62,239 bases of DNA from Mariniblastus sp. (GTDB lineage: Bacteria; Planctomycetota; Planctomycetia; Pirellulales; Pirellulaceae), in assembly GCA_029251085.1 (NCBI GenBank), contig JAQXDZ010000085.1, forward strand, positions 1-62,239, in the 5' to 3' direction. Position numbers and translations under genes: made by a program. Below are positions 35,568 to 45,419 of the stretch, one piece after another; position 1 is the stretch's first letter; each line of letters opens with the position of its first letter. The notes under the pieces are model-generated. The model did not search any database and had not been told where the DNA came from. It saw only the letters and a list, made by a program, of their open reading frames with translations.

Positions 35568-37277
35568 ATGAAACAATCTGACAACGATGGCTATCAAACG
35601 CCTGAATTCCAAAACAAAATTACGCTCCAACTCAGTCGCAACGAATCGACCTGCGCGATCAGCAATCTGGAAGACAGACTTGCTGATCTCGATCAGGCAC
35701 TTATCTCGAACTACCCCGCTCATCAAGAACTTCAGAATCAGCTCGGAAAGTATTGCGATGTTCCAGCGGATCGAATCGTGGTGACCGCCGGTGGCGACGA
35801 TGGAATCGACCGCATCATTCGGCACGCAATTCAGGGTTCAGCCAAAACGATCGTGACCCATGCCCCTTCTTTTGAAATGGTCGACATCTATTGCCGCAAC
35901 CATGGCGGTTCGATGTCCCCCGTTCCATGGCTCGAAGGTGATTTTCCCGTAAAACAATTCGTGGATCAAATTGATCAGGATACAGCACTCGTCGTGCTGA
36001 CCTCACCCAACAACCCAACTGGCGGCATTATCTCCATCGAGGCCATCGAGGAGATCAATCAAGCGGCAAGAAAAGTTGGCGCAAAACTCTTAATTGATCA
36101 TGCCTACATTGAGTTTGCCGATCAAGATCCGATCGCTCAACTCACTGTTGATGACAACGTCATCATCATCAGAACATTTTCCAAAGCTTGGGGATTAGCT
36201 GGACTGCGAGTTGGCTATTTAATTGCACCCAGTGTTGAATTTGCCAACACTATGCGGAACTCATCGGGTCCGTTTCCCGTCAGCGCCGTTTCTCTTGAAC
36301 TGGCACGACTATCATTGGTCGAATTCCAGAACTCGATGGAGCACAACGTCGCCCAGATCAAGAAATTTCGCAAGCTACTGATAGATTTAGTCACACAATG
36401 CGGCGGCACGGCGATTGAAACTCAGGGGAATTTTGTTCTTGTAAAATTTAAAGATGCCGACGCAATTTGGAATGGGCTCGCCGAAGATGGAGTGGGGGTC
36501 CGCATCTTTACAGGGAACGTTTATTTAGAAAACCAACTTCGCATCACCTGCCCAACGTGTCCGTCAGATTATCTACAACTGGCTCAGTCACTTTGCCGTT
36601 TATGCGATGTTGATTTCGAATCGCAAAAAGTTGCAATTGGCCTGGCTCACACCGAGGAAGTAGAGAAAACGCCGTCGCGAGACGCTCACAGCGAAACCGA
36701 CCGGGTTTGGACGTCGACTCGAAAAACCAAAGAAACTTCCATTGATTTGGTAATTAACCTCGACGGTTCTGGGGTAATCGAAATTGAAACCGGCCTTGGA
36801 TTTCTCGACCACATGCTGACCGCGCTCGCTTTTCATGCAGGCTTCGATCTTCAATTAAAATGTGATGGTGACCTCCATGTTGACGACCACCACACCGCCG
36901 AAGATTGTGCGCTGGCGCTCGGAACAGCAATTGATAATGCACTTGGTAAACGATCGGGGATTAAACGATTCGGTTATGCCTATGCTCCCCTCGATGAATC
37001 ACTAGCCCGAACGGTCATCGACCTAAGTGGTCGACCCTGGCCTGAAATTCATTTGAATTTGGAACGCGAAATGATTGGAACGTGGGCCTGCGAAAACATC
37101 ACCCACTTTTTTCAATCGTTCGCAATGACGCTGAAGTGCTCGCTGCATGTCGATGTATTACGAGGAAGTAACGATCATCATCGTGCCGAAGCTGCCTTTA
37201 AATCGTGTGCCAAAGCCCTTCGCGAAGCACTCACACAAACCTCGGGTGAGGTTCCAAGCACCAAAGGTGTTCTTTAA
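35568..37277 (+). CDS. hisCB: Fused histidinol-phosphate aminotransferase / imidazoleglycerol-phosphate dehydratase
   Basis: The 569-residue protein joins two pathway enzymes. Residues 1-355 are HisC, a PLP aminotransferase with LTSPNNPTGG near 144 and the PLP lysine in RTFSKAWGLAGLRVGYL near 205. After a linker of about 20 residues, residues 379-569 are HisB (IGPD only): GLGFLDHMLTALAFH near 406, DDHHTAEDCALALG near 430 and a late DHHRAEAAFK, giving the two Mn-binding histidine sets. No phosphatase domain is present. A longer TTG start at 35499 is possible, but the ATG at 35568 fits HisC length better. The two halves are not consecutive steps (HisB makes the HisC substrate), so channelling is plausible. 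Confidence 0.93.
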   Translation: MKQSDNDGYQTPEFQNKITLQLSRNESTCAISNLEDRLADLDQALISNYPAHQELQNQLGKYCDVPADRIVVTAGGDDGIDRIIRHAIQGSAKTIVTHAPSFEMVDIYCRNHGGSMSPVPWLEGDFPVKQFVDQIDQDTALVVLTSPNNPTGGIISIEAIEEINQAARKVGAKLLIDHAYIEFADQDPIAQLTVDDNVIIIRTFSKAWGLAGLRVGYLIAPSVEFANTMRNSSGPFPVSAVSLELARLSLVEFQNSMEHNVAQIKKFRKLLIDLVTQCGGTAIETQGNFVLVKFKDADAIWNGLAEDGVGVRIFTGNVYLENQLRITCPTCPSDYLQLAQSLCRLCDVDFESQKVAIGLAHTEEVEKTPSRDAHSETDRVWTSTRKTKETSIDLVINLDGSGVIEIETGLGFLDHMLTALAFHAGFDLQLKCDGDLHVDDHHTAEDCALALGTAIDNALGKRSGIKRFGYAYAPLDESLARTVIDLSGRPWPEIHLNLEREMIGTWACENITHFFQSFAMTLKCSLHVDVLRGSNDHHRAEAAFKSCAKALREALTQTSGEVPSTKGVL

Positions 37278-37352
37278 ATTTGCGAACCTTTCAATTTGAT
37301 CACCTCAAACGAGACACCTTAAAACTATTTATCCGCCCTTTTGTGTTTTCTT

Positions 37353-37949
37353 ATGATTCAGATAATTAATACCGGCGTAGCCAACATTCGGTCGTTACAA
37401 GCGGCGTTCGACCGTCTTGATTGCACTTGGAATCTCACGGTGAGCCCAGAAGAAATTGCGACCGCCTCGCATGTAGTTCTCCCGGGTGTGGGAGCCTTCG
37501 CGGCAGCCGCGGAAGCAATCGATCAGCTCGGCCTGAGGAAGGCAATCATCGATCGGATCAATCACCGGGAATCGGCAACACTCTGTATCTGCCTGGGCAT
37601 GCAACTATTGTGCGAATCGAGTGAGGAATCTCAATCTGCAAAAGGACTTGGAATCATCCCGATGGCCATCACTCGATTTGGAGACGGGGTCAAGATTCCA
37701 CAGCTAGGGTGGAACGAGGTTCGCCCCCTCGATAATGGCCCCTACGATGCTGGCGAAGCCTATTTTGCGAACTCGTATCGGCTCGAAACCGCGCCCGATG
37801 GCTGGGGAGCAGCGGAAACCGATTACGGGGGAACATTTATTAGTAGTATTTGGCGAGGGCGAACATTGGCATGCCAGTTCCACCCGGAGCTTTCAGGAAC
37901 GTGGGGTGAGTCAGTGTTGACCCAATGGATCGAGGGAATCACATGCTAA
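37353..37949 (+). CDS. hisH: Imidazole glycerol-phosphate synthase glutaminase subunit
   Basis: The 198-residue class-I amidotransferase begins MIQIINTGVANIRSLQ, the usual HisH N-terminus, so the ATG at 37353 is preferred to the TTG at 37341. The nucleophile cysteine is in CICLGMQLL near 78, the oxyanion region in PGVGAF near 45, and the His and Glu of the triad in QFHPELS near 179. It supplies ammonia from glutamine to HisF. Its stop codon overlaps the hisF start (ATGCTAA), which implies translational coupling of the two subunits. Confidence 0.94.
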   Translation: MIQIINTGVANIRSLQAAFDRLDCTWNLTVSPEEIATASHVVLPGVGAFAAAAEAIDQLGLRKAIIDRINHRESATLCICLGMQLLCESSEESQSAKGLGIIPMAITRFGDGVKIPQLGWNEVRPLDNGPYDAGEAYFANSYRLETAPDGWGAAETDYGGTFISSIWRGRTLACQFHPELSGTWGESVLTQWIEGITC

Positions 37950-38701
37950 AGTCAAGAATTATTCCCTGTCTCGACGTGAACGAGGGTCGAGTTGTCAAAG
38001 GTGTGAAATTCCAAAACCTCCGCGACGCCGGTGACCCGGTTGAGCTCTCATTTCACTATCAAGACCAAGGCGCTGACGAACTCGTTCTGTTAGATGTTAC
38101 AGCGACGCGTCAAGAGCGAATCGCAATGCTCGAGACCATCGAGCGGGTCAGACAGAGGCTTTCCATTCCCTTGACCGTTGGCGGGGGAATTGGCTCCATC
38201 GAGGATGCTGGCCGATTGTTAAACGCCGGCGCCGACAAAGTTAGCATTAACTCGGCTGCGGTTCGTAATCCCGATCTAATCGCAGCGATGTCCGCTCGGT
38301 TCGGTGCTCAGTGTACTGTTGTAGCAATCGACGCAAAAAAACAGGGTGAGATTTTTCAAGTCCTCACGCGCAGTGGAACCACGGCCGAAGCGATCGACGC
38401 GGTCGCCTGGGCGGCACGAGCAGAATCCCTTGGTGCTGGAGAAATTCTTTTGACCAGTTTTGATCGCGATGGAACGCGAAGTGGTTATGACCTGCCCATG
38501 CTTTCGGCAGTCACGGATGCCTGTTCTTTGCCTGTGATTGCATCCGGAGGTGCCGATTCAGTTGCTCATATGGTCGAAGCCTTTCAGCACGGCGCCCATG
38601 CTGTATTGGCCGCGTCCATTTTTCACGACGCGAACATGACGGTTGGCGAGGTAAAACAACAACTCACTGCCGCCGGCATTCAAGTTCGAAACGAGTGGTA
38701 G
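37943..38701 (+). CDS. hisF: Imidazole glycerol-phosphate synthase cyclase subunit
   Basis: The 252-residue TIM barrel opens MLKSRIIPCLDVNEGRVVKG with catalytic Asp11. It has VGGGIGSIEDAG near 80, the second catalytic aspartate in VVAIDAKK near 130, LLTSFDRDGTRSGYD near 170 and SGGADSVAHM near 202. It closes the imidazole ring and releases AICAR. The ATG at 37943 is chosen because it begins at the conserved N-terminus, overlaps the hisH stop and follows a GAGGGA site. Confidence 0.96.
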   Translation: MLKSRIIPCLDVNEGRVVKGVKFQNLRDAGDPVELSFHYQDQGADELVLLDVTATRQERIAMLETIERVRQRLSIPLTVGGGIGSIEDAGRLLNAGADKVSINSAAVRNPDLIAAMSARFGAQCTVVAIDAKKQGEIFQVLTRSGTTAEAIDAVAWAARAESLGAGEILLTSFDRDGTRSGYDLPMLSAVTDACSLPVIASGGADSVAHMVEAFQHGAHAVLAASIFHDANMTVGEVKQQLTAAGIQVRNEW

Positions 38702-38832
38702 AAATCCAACCGCCCCCGATACGAGGCGGCATCCCAACCTTACTTGCTCCCCCGTCAGACGTTACGCTTTGTTCCGGTCGCCCTGTTGACTGAACTCATT
38801 AATTTTCAAACCTCCACCTTTTCCCATCTATC

Positions 38833-39897
38833 ATGATTATCCCTCAAATCGAATACTCATCGGCCACCTCGCCACAGCAGTTAATCCAGACGATCCAAGA
38901 TTGGAGTCTTTTTGGACAGATCGCTATCACTGGAATCGATGGAAACGCGATCGACGCTGTCAAACCTATCCTTCGAAAGCTAGGTGGGACGGTCGACATT
39001 TCACTTGAGTTTGATTCACTGGATGCCGAAGGGCAGTTGGCGATGCTTAATGAAGGGGCATGCCGTTTAATCAATCGTGATCCCTCTTCCAGTTTCGAGC
39101 AGGTGCCGTCGGATCGTCAAATTGGGCTGACAGAAAACCCGCCCCTTGATCAGGCGATTCCTCAAAACACCTTGGTCGCTTTGGATTCCCCCACTGCCTC
39201 ACGGATCTCAGAATTGGAGATGGCGAGAATCGACTGCCTCGTCGACATCGTCGATCTATCCCCCGAACTAATCGCTGATTTTTTTAAGACGGTCCTTGTG
39301 ACTGACCGCCCAGATGGTCTGTGGTCGACGGTCATCGTCGACCCCATTGGAATCGCACTTGGATTAGCCTATTCAAATTACGAAAGCCTGCTGCATGCAA
39401 TCGAAACCCGATGTGGCACCTACTGGTCGCGGTCGAGAGATGGCCTCTGGATCAAAGGAGAGACCAGTGGAGCAACCCAGCAACTTTTGGGGATTCGCAT
39501 GGACTGCGACCGCGATTGCCTTCGATTTACCGTGACTCAGGATTCGCCTGGATTTTGCCACCGCAATACACATACCTGTTTTGGTCAGGAAAGAACCATT
39601 CAATCGGTTGTTGAACGCCTACAGCAGCGTTTGGCGGAGGCCGATGAAAGTTCATTTACGCACCGTCTCGCTAATCAACCCGAAATGCTCGAGGCAAAAC
39701 TACTCGAAGAAGCCAAGGAACTCTCCCTTGCAAGCCAGCAGAGCAACCAAGATGAAATCGCCTGGGAAGCGGCAGACGTGCTGTACTTTTCGTTGATCGC
39801 CATGTTGAAAAACGGCGTGCCCCTCGAAAACGTCTATGCTGAATTAGCTAGACGCATGAATCGGGTAGTTCGACGTGACCCAGGCCTCAAAAACTAA
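38833..39897 (+). CDS. hisIE: HIS4-type HisIE: phosphoribosyl-AMP cyclohydrolase / phosphoribosyl-ATP pyrophosphohydrolase
   Basis: This 354-residue protein has three parts. Residues 1-150 are an extra domain with weak TIM-half-barrel character (GQIAITGIDGN, LNEGACRLINRD). Residues 157-250 are HisI: TDRPDGLWSTVIVD, YWSRSRDGLWIKGETSG, the metal-binding DCDRD near 224, and FCHRNTHTCF. Residues 255-354 are HisE: AKLLEEAKEL and WEAADVLYFSL. Bacterial HisIE has about 200 residues and lacks the first domain. The extra domain, GFCH in place of the usual bacterial ACH, and the terminal RRDPGLK resemble the first 360 residues of fungal HIS4 as I recall them. It does steps 2 and 3 of the pathway. Confidence 0.9.
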   Translation: MIIPQIEYSSATSPQQLIQTIQDWSLFGQIAITGIDGNAIDAVKPILRKLGGTVDISLEFDSLDAEGQLAMLNEGACRLINRDPSSSFEQVPSDRQIGLTENPPLDQAIPQNTLVALDSPTASRISELEMARIDCLVDIVDLSPELIADFFKTVLVTDRPDGLWSTVIVDPIGIALGLAYSNYESLLHAIETRCGTYWSRSRDGLWIKGETSGATQQLLGIRMDCDRDCLRFTVTQDSPGFCHRNTHTCFGQERTIQSVVERLQQRLAEADESSFTHRLANQPEMLEAKLLEEAKELSLASQQSNQDEIAWEAADVLYFSLIAMLKNGVPLENVYAELARRMNRVVRRDPGLKN

Positions 39898-40029
39898 AAT
39901 CAAATCGCATTCAATTCAACACTGGCGTTATGATCAAATTAAATCCTGCGGTTACCCACAGTCTGTTTTAAATCCCCTCGTTCCTGATTCTCTCGCCCGC
40001 TAACCGTGTCCTAATCAGATTGCCAACTC

Positions 40030-41289
40030 GTGTTAAAAATAATCGAAGCAAGTTCATTCGAACCAACCAATCTGTTCACGCCGCTCGATGACACCACCAT
40101 CGAGGCCGCGGGCGAAATTGTTAACTCCGTCCGCTCTGAAGGCATTCCAGCCATTCGACGGTTTGCAGAGCAATTTAGTGAACGCACGAGTAACCAACCA
40201 CTGTTGATCGACAGAGATCAAATGGAGGCTGCCACAGACCGGATTGAGCGAAGTGACCTTGAACTATTAAAACGTGTCGCCGAGCGAATCCGAAATTTTG
40301 CCGACGCTCAACTCGGTTGTTTGAGCGAACTGAAAACTCCAGTACCGGGTGGTTTTGCTGGACACACGATTCAGCCAATTAACCGCGTCGGATGCTATGC
40401 TCCCGCGGGGCGGTTTGCTCTGCCTTCAACAGCATTGATGACGATCGTTCCTGCGGTTGCCGCAGGTTGCCCTGCCATCATCCTCGCGACTCCCAACCCG
40501 TCTGACATGATGCTCGCCACGGCTTTCATTGCTGGAGCCCATCAGGTTCTGGCGATCGGGGGCGCTCATGCCGTCGCCGCACTTGCCTATGGTTTTGAAG
40601 GTTTTGATAAATGCGATTTGATTGCAGGGCCAGGGAATCGATGGGTCACCGCCGCCAAGAAAATTGTCAATGGTGATTGCGGAATCGACATGCTTGCTGG
40701 ACCTTCCGAATTGGTTCTCGTCACCGATGAGACTGGGAAACCAGAGACGATTGCCGCGGACCTTTTGGCTCAGGCGGAACACGACGTCGACGCTCGCCCG
40801 TTCATGATCACCACCTCACGCGAGATGGCCGATAAAGTCAACGCACAGATTCAAATTCAATTGCCAGCACTGCCCACAGGCAACATCGCTGAACAGGCAA
40901 TTCAAAATGGCGGAGCAATTATTGTTAAGTCGCTCCAGCAAGCTGTTGAGATTTGCAACGCACTCGCACCGGAGCACTTAGAACTCCATTGCCTCGATGC
41001 AGAATCCATTGCTTCTCAAATTAAACACGCAGGCTGTATTTTCATCGGCCATCAGTCAGCCGAAGTATTTGGTGATTATGGCGTCGGCCCCAACCACACA
41101 CTTCCAACCGCGGGAACCGCCCGCTGGAGTGCTGGGCTAAACGTGTTCACTTACACCCGCGTTCGTACTTACCTGCAACTATCCGATGTCCCCGATTCGC
41201 TTGTCCAGGACACCGCGCGATTGGCTGAAATTGAAGGACTCATTGGTCACCAACAGGCGGGTCTTCGACGCCAACCTAAAAACAAATAA
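40030..41289 (+). CDS. hisD: Histidinol dehydrogenase
   Basis: The 419-residue protein starts at GTG and carries out the last two oxidations from histidinol to histidine. It has [18 protein letters not shown] near 118, [14 protein letters not shown] near 198, the zinc ligands in [10 protein letters not shown] near 246, the base pair in LAPEHLEL near 314, [14 protein letters not shown] near 345, and the final zinc histidine in EGLIGHQQA. The WVTAAK variant and the [11 protein letters not shown] element resemble the dehydrogenase part of fungal HIS4 more than typical bacterial HisD. It closes the his operon, 132 bp after hisIE, and converges on a minus-strand gene. Confidence 0.93.
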   Translation: MLKIIEASSFEPTNLFTPLDDTTIEAAGEIVNSVRSEGIPAIRRFAEQFSERTSNQPLLIDRDQMEAATDRIERSDLELLKRVAERIRNFADAQLGCLSELKTPVPGGFAGHTIQPINRVGCYAPAGRFALPSTALMTIVPAVAAGCPAIILATPNPSDMMLATAFIAGAHQVLAIGGAHAVAALAYGFEGFDKCDLIAGPGNRWVTAAKKIVNGDCGIDMLAGPSELVLVTDETGKPETIAADLLAQAEHDVDARPFMITTSREMADKVNAQIQIQLPALPTGNIAEQAIQNGGAIIVKSLQQAVEICNALAPEHLELHCLDAESIASQIKHAGCIFIGHQSAEVFGDYGVGPNHTLPTAGTARWSAGLNVFTYTRVRTYLQLSDVPDSLVQDTARLAEIEGLIGHQQAGLRRQPKNK

Positions 41290-41389
41290 GCGGCGACCAA
41301 CGCAAGCGACCTCGACCCCGTCGGTCGCAATTTCAGGATTACACTTTTGAGAAGGCGATCTTGGAAAGGTTGTTGTCCCCCTCCGATTG

Positions 41390-44300
41390 TTACTCGCCAG
41401 TTCCAAATTTGTAGATCGAGTTGTGGATCTTGCCTTGCACCGGTTTTCCATCGGTTGACTTTAACGCGTAATTAATTTCCATTCCCCAAGTCAATTGCTG
41501 ATCAGGAATCTCAAGGAATACGGTTGTCCCGTCATCCGACAACGTCGCACTTTTCACGACCAATCGTTTTTCGTTGTAATGCTTGGAACCATAATTCGCC
41601 GTTCGTTTGAGATCCCAAGTGTTGACCGAATAATTCGACACGTCCGTGGCTGATTCCGGATCCACAGCATCTGACAAGCGTATTTTTATACCGGAGCGGG
41701 TCGCGTTCAAACCGAGCGGCAAATGCATTGGTTTTCCAGTGTAGCGTACTCGATAGAACCCGCCTGGTTGATGCTGACTACCAGCCCAGGCGAACATTCC
41801 ACAACAGTACAGTTGGCCGTCGTCCGGGCTAAATCGCCCCCGCATGACACCGGTTGGAAATTGCGAAATTGGAAACTCACACATCCCTCCCTGCATCTGA
41901 CCATCCACTTCTTCGTGGGGCACGACATAAATCTTCCCATAGCCATAAGAAAAGTTTAACAACGCCCCATTCAGTGGCCCCCATTGATCACTATCCACCC
42001 ACAATAGTTCAGACGGCGAACGATCAAATGAGTTTGTAATCCAGCACAGCGGATCTGACATCGCCTCGTCGGATGAATCAGTCACGTCGTGATAGCCAAA
42101 CATATTGCCATAAAACTGCCCCGGTTTCACCCAGTTAATTCTATTCTTCGGGTTCCAATGCCCCTCCTGGTCAGTCACAACAAACGATCCATCAGGATTC
42201 AGACAGACACCATTGGCCGCTCTGAATCCGTTGGCAATAATCTCAGTGGTCGCACCGTCAGGGCTGATTTTCAGCAAAGTCCCGTGATGCGGCACCACTG
42301 CTTTTTTAGCGTGGCGCGCCGATTTTGCATAATAAAAATTACCGGCCTCATCAGCTTGGAGCCCCATCGCAAATTCGTGAAAATGCTCCGTTACCTGATG
42401 GTCACTATTAAAATTCTCATACCAATCAGCTTCGTGATCTCCGTTTAAATCATGCAAGATCACAATCTGATCCCGACAAGTTACATAGATTTTCTCATTC
42501 ACGTACTTTACACCGAGCGGTTGAAACAAACCGGAGGCAATTCGTTGCCACTGAAGCTGTTGCTCGCTACCCGGCTTTACCAGTTCGCCAAGCCCCGTCA
42601 CTCTCCAAACCGAACCATCCCATGCGGCAACAATCACCGTGTCGCCATCGGGTAAAAAGTCGAGCCCCGTCAATCGAAGTTGGCAATTCCAGGGATTGTT
42701 AGTCGGGCGTTGAAAGACGTCGACAGCAAACGGCGATGCGTCATCTCCACGCAAAACGGGAGCCATCAATTTCTCTGGGTAATTAGCAGGGCCCCCGCGA
42801 GTCAAAGCAGATAGATTAACTGGCTTTTGTATATCGGCGAGCTGGTCTTTAATTTCCTCCACCTGCTCCACCGTACTCAATGGCGCTTGGGTGACAACAA
42901 ATTCAACCGGCTCACCAGCTGGAATAGTCAGTCTTATGTTGCCGTCATCATCTGAGTTCCAAACCGCATTGCTGAGCGAGGTGCCGACCAGCATACCATT
43001 GGCAGGTGCAATTTTTTCGGCAGCTCCCATCACGATCGCTGACAGTTTTTTCTGCCCACTCGCTTCTGGAAACTCACTTCCTCCCTGTTTACCCCATACG
43101 CCAACTAGCTTTCGTGGTTTAATCGCACTCTGGTCTGATAACTCTTCAGCTGACAATCTCCGCTGATAAAACTGCAACCGTTGCATCTCACCTTGAAACG
43201 CTGACTTCGACGGGAAGTTATCATTGGTAAATCCAAAACGAATAACAGCATTCCCAAGAGGTTCCACTCGCCCCAGCGTTCCGCCGCCAGCAGGTTTCCC
43301 ATCGATGTAAAAGTCCGCACGCTTTGCTTCAGCATTCCAAGTCATTGCGACGTCATGCCATTTGCCGTCATTGACCGCCCGATCCGCGGTTACCTCCCCA
43401 ACCCAGCCAACATCGAGGCTAGGCCGACCGCCACGAAGGAAAAATGTTTTACCCTGAGCAAGCCATTGGTCTTGCTTTTTTGTTTTTGCAAGGATGGTTC
43501 CATCCTGTCGCGTTTTCAATCGCACCAAGATTGAATAATCTTGAAGGGCTAAGTCAAACTGTTTCGCAGTTTTTATTTCTGCAAATTTATTCCCATCAAA
43601 AATCAAGCCATTCTTCGAGGCGTTGTCCGAAGGCTCCAATTCCCTCTTGGCCCCCTTTGGAAAAATGACAGCTATGTTTTCGGACGACGCACCTTTTTTC
43701 AATAATCCCTTGTGCTTCGCTATTTGAATGGTCAGATCGCGATCTCGACGCCCGACTTCAAAGCGTCGTTGGTAAATCGGTTGGTCTCCCACAAATTCAA
43801 GGCCGGGTGACTCAAGTATTTCTGTATCTGCAACCCGATATTTCAAGATCGTTTGCTTTCCAAAGCGGTACATTCCAAGGTACTTCGCCCAGGAAGACGG
43901 CAAGGGACCGTAGTGCTTTCCATCTCGCCCAACCACGCGATCATCCTCGAAACGCTCCGCCAGAGACTCCCCTTTGCTCGCGTTAGGATTTGCCCACCCG
44001 GGACCTGTCGGATTAGCCACGTGTAGCTCACCGGCAATTTTCGGATGCCTTCCGTGGGTGCCATTAAAATGAATCCCTTCCCAGTCAATAAATTTTCCAC
44101 TCCAAGCTCCGGCCATCCGCATCGTGTCATGCTCGTACATCATCCAATGGCTTCCCGACTCTACACCACCAGGGCCGGCATCGAGCCTTATCGCAATTCC
44201 TTTTTGTGCGATATTCGATCCATCTTTGGAAACCTCGATTGTATTATTTAAACTTGGCCCATAATCCATTAATGTCCACGGAGTCGATACCACAGGCTTG

Positions 44301-45325
44301 GGCCCCCGCGTGTTACCGCTTGGTAACGAAGCGAGATAGTCATCCGTTATTTCAAAATATTCAGAAGGATTGTGATCTTTCAAAAAGTGTTCACGAATGA
44401 AGTGAATCACTTCGTATTTCTGTTGCGGCACCATCCAACGCTGCGGATTCATCATGCCAAATCCATGTGTTAACGTGTTGTACATCACGAGGGGCTGATT
44501 TCCGTGCTTAAACTTTCCTGAAGCAAACCGGAGAGAGGTCGGCATCGACCCCTCCTCAGCAACGGTACCGTGACAACTGGCACAACGCAGGCGATACATC
44601 TCTTGGCCACGTGCAAAACTGGAATCATCGAGACTGGCAAGTAATCCGGCGTGATCAATTCGTTCCTCGTATTCGGGCAACGGCGTTAATGCAATCGAGC
44701 CAGCAGGTCTCAGTTCAGATGCTCGCCCTGCACCGTTGGCTGCAATCTCAGTCAAATAGGCGATGAGATCCAGAAATTGCTGCCGGTCAACGAGCTGATT
44801 TACTAAATCAACCGGCATCGTCGAAGTTTTTGTTTTTGACCAATCATCGGCATCAGCCTTTAAAATTTCTAATGGTTTATCAGGTTGCTCGATTTGATCT
44901 AAAAACAACCGCTCGTCGGTTTCGCTCGCTAGGATTCCGGAAACCAATCGTCCATCGGCCAGCAAGACCTTGATCGTCTCAAAACCTTCGTTGATTTTGG
45001 CAGACGGATTGAGCACTGACTCAATTAGGTGAGAAGTATCGACGGTTCGTTTTTCTGACAACTGAGGGCCTAATCGCCGTCCACCGACAGAGGCCTCATG
45101 ACATCGCGCACAATTCATCGCCGGCTGATAAAAGGCAATTGCACCACGTTGGGCATCTCCGAATTTAACAGCGTCATTTACTAATTGGGCAACTGGCTCC
45201 GCCTGAAGACGCTTAGCAAGCGACGATTGTTTTTCCGTCTGAGCGGAGGAAATTGAAACAACGCTTAAAAGCAAAACCAGGGCGAGCGCACACAAAAAAC
45301 GATTCAAACCAAATCTCCAATACAA
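41390..45325 (-). CDS. Giant heme / LamG / glucose-sorbosone-dehydrogenase-like fusion
   Basis: The 1311-residue exported protein has a signal peptide (1-28) and two c-type heme motifs, CARCH at 72-76 and CASCH near 250, within cytochrome-c-like domains. The first is followed by the heme-binding-family stretch GFETIKVLLADGRLVSGIL. A DUF6797-like region (about 330-560) and a LamG domain (about 575-730) come next. A six-bladed-propeller-type dehydrogenase-like domain (about 860-1190) contains GLDFLPDGDTVIVAAWDGSVWRV and FYGNMFGYHDV. Such fusions are a planctomycete speciality and may bind and oxidise sugars, passing electrons to the hemes. Substrate and partner are unknown. Confidence 0.82.
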   Translation of the reverse strand: MYWRFGLNRFLCALALVLLLSVVSISSAQTEKQSSLAKRLQAEPVAQLVNDAVKFGDAQRGAIAFYQPAMNCARCHEASVGGRRLGPQLSEKRTVDTSHLIESVLNPSAKINEGFETIKVLLADGRLVSGILASETDERLFLDQIEQPDKPLEILKADADDWSKTKTSTMPVDLVNQLVDRQQFLDLIAYLTEIAANGAGRASELRPAGSIALTPLPEYEERIDHAGLLASLDDSSFARGQEMYRLRCASCHGTVAEEGSMPTSLRFASGKFKHGNQPLVMYNTLTHGFGMMNPQRWMVPQQKYEVIHFIREHFLKDHNPSEYFEITDDYLASLPSGNTRGPKPVVSTPWTLMDYGPSLNNTIEVSKDGSNIAQKGIAIRLDAGPGGVESGSHWMMYEHDTMRMAGAWSGKFIDWEGIHFNGTHGRHPKIAGELHVANPTGPGWANPNASKGESLAERFEDDRVVGRDGKHYGPLPSSWAKYLGMYRFGKQTILKYRVADTEILESPGLEFVGDQPIYQRRFEVGRRDRDLTIQIAKHKGLLKKGASSENIAVIFPKGAKRELEPSDNASKNGLIFDGNKFAEIKTAKQFDLALQDYSILVRLKTRQDGTILAKTKKQDQWLAQGKTFFLRGGRPSLDVGWVGEVTADRAVNDGKWHDVAMTWNAEAKRADFYIDGKPAGGGTLGRVEPLGNAVIRFGFTNDNFPSKSAFQGEMQRLQFYQRRLSAEELSDQSAIKPRKLVGVWGKQGGSEFPEASGQKKLSAIVMGAAEKIAPANGMLVGTSLSNAVWNSDDDGNIRLTIPAGEPVEFVVTQAPLSTVEQVEEIKDQLADIQKPVNLSALTRGGPANYPEKLMAPVLRGDDASPFAVDVFQRPTNNPWNCQLRLTGLDFLPDGDTVIVAAWDGSVWRVTGLGELVKPGSEQQLQWQRIASGLFQPLGVKYVNEKIYVTCRDQIVILHDLNGDHEADWYENFNSDHQVTEHFHEFAMGLQADEAGNFYYAKSARHAKKAVVPHHGTLLKISPDGATTEIIANGFRAANGVCLNPDGSFVVTDQEGHWNPKNRINWVKPGQFYGNMFGYHDVTDSSDEAMSDPLCWITNSFDRSPSELLWVDSDQWGPLNGALLNFSYGYGKIYVVPHEEVDGQMQGGMCEFPISQFPTGVMRGRFSPDDGQLYCCGMFAWAGSQHQPGGFYRVRYTGKPMHLPLGLNATRSGIKIRLSDAVDPESATDVSNYSVNTWDLKRTANYGSKHYNEKRLVVKSATLSDDGTTVFLEIPDQQLTWGMEINYALKSTDGKPVQGKIHNSIYKFGTGE

Positions 45326-45419
45326 CTAAACATGCCGGTCGAACGCCTAGGCACGCAATCAAGCATAACAAATTTTTCGGACGAAACTCGAAACCATATC
45401 TAACTGCTCGCACCCTGAA

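Noticed and set aside
41306..41328. GCGACC / GGTCGC hairpin between convergent hisD and the heme/LamG gene as a terminator
   Set aside because: The stem is only 6 bp with an 11-base loop and no T-run, which is too weak to call.
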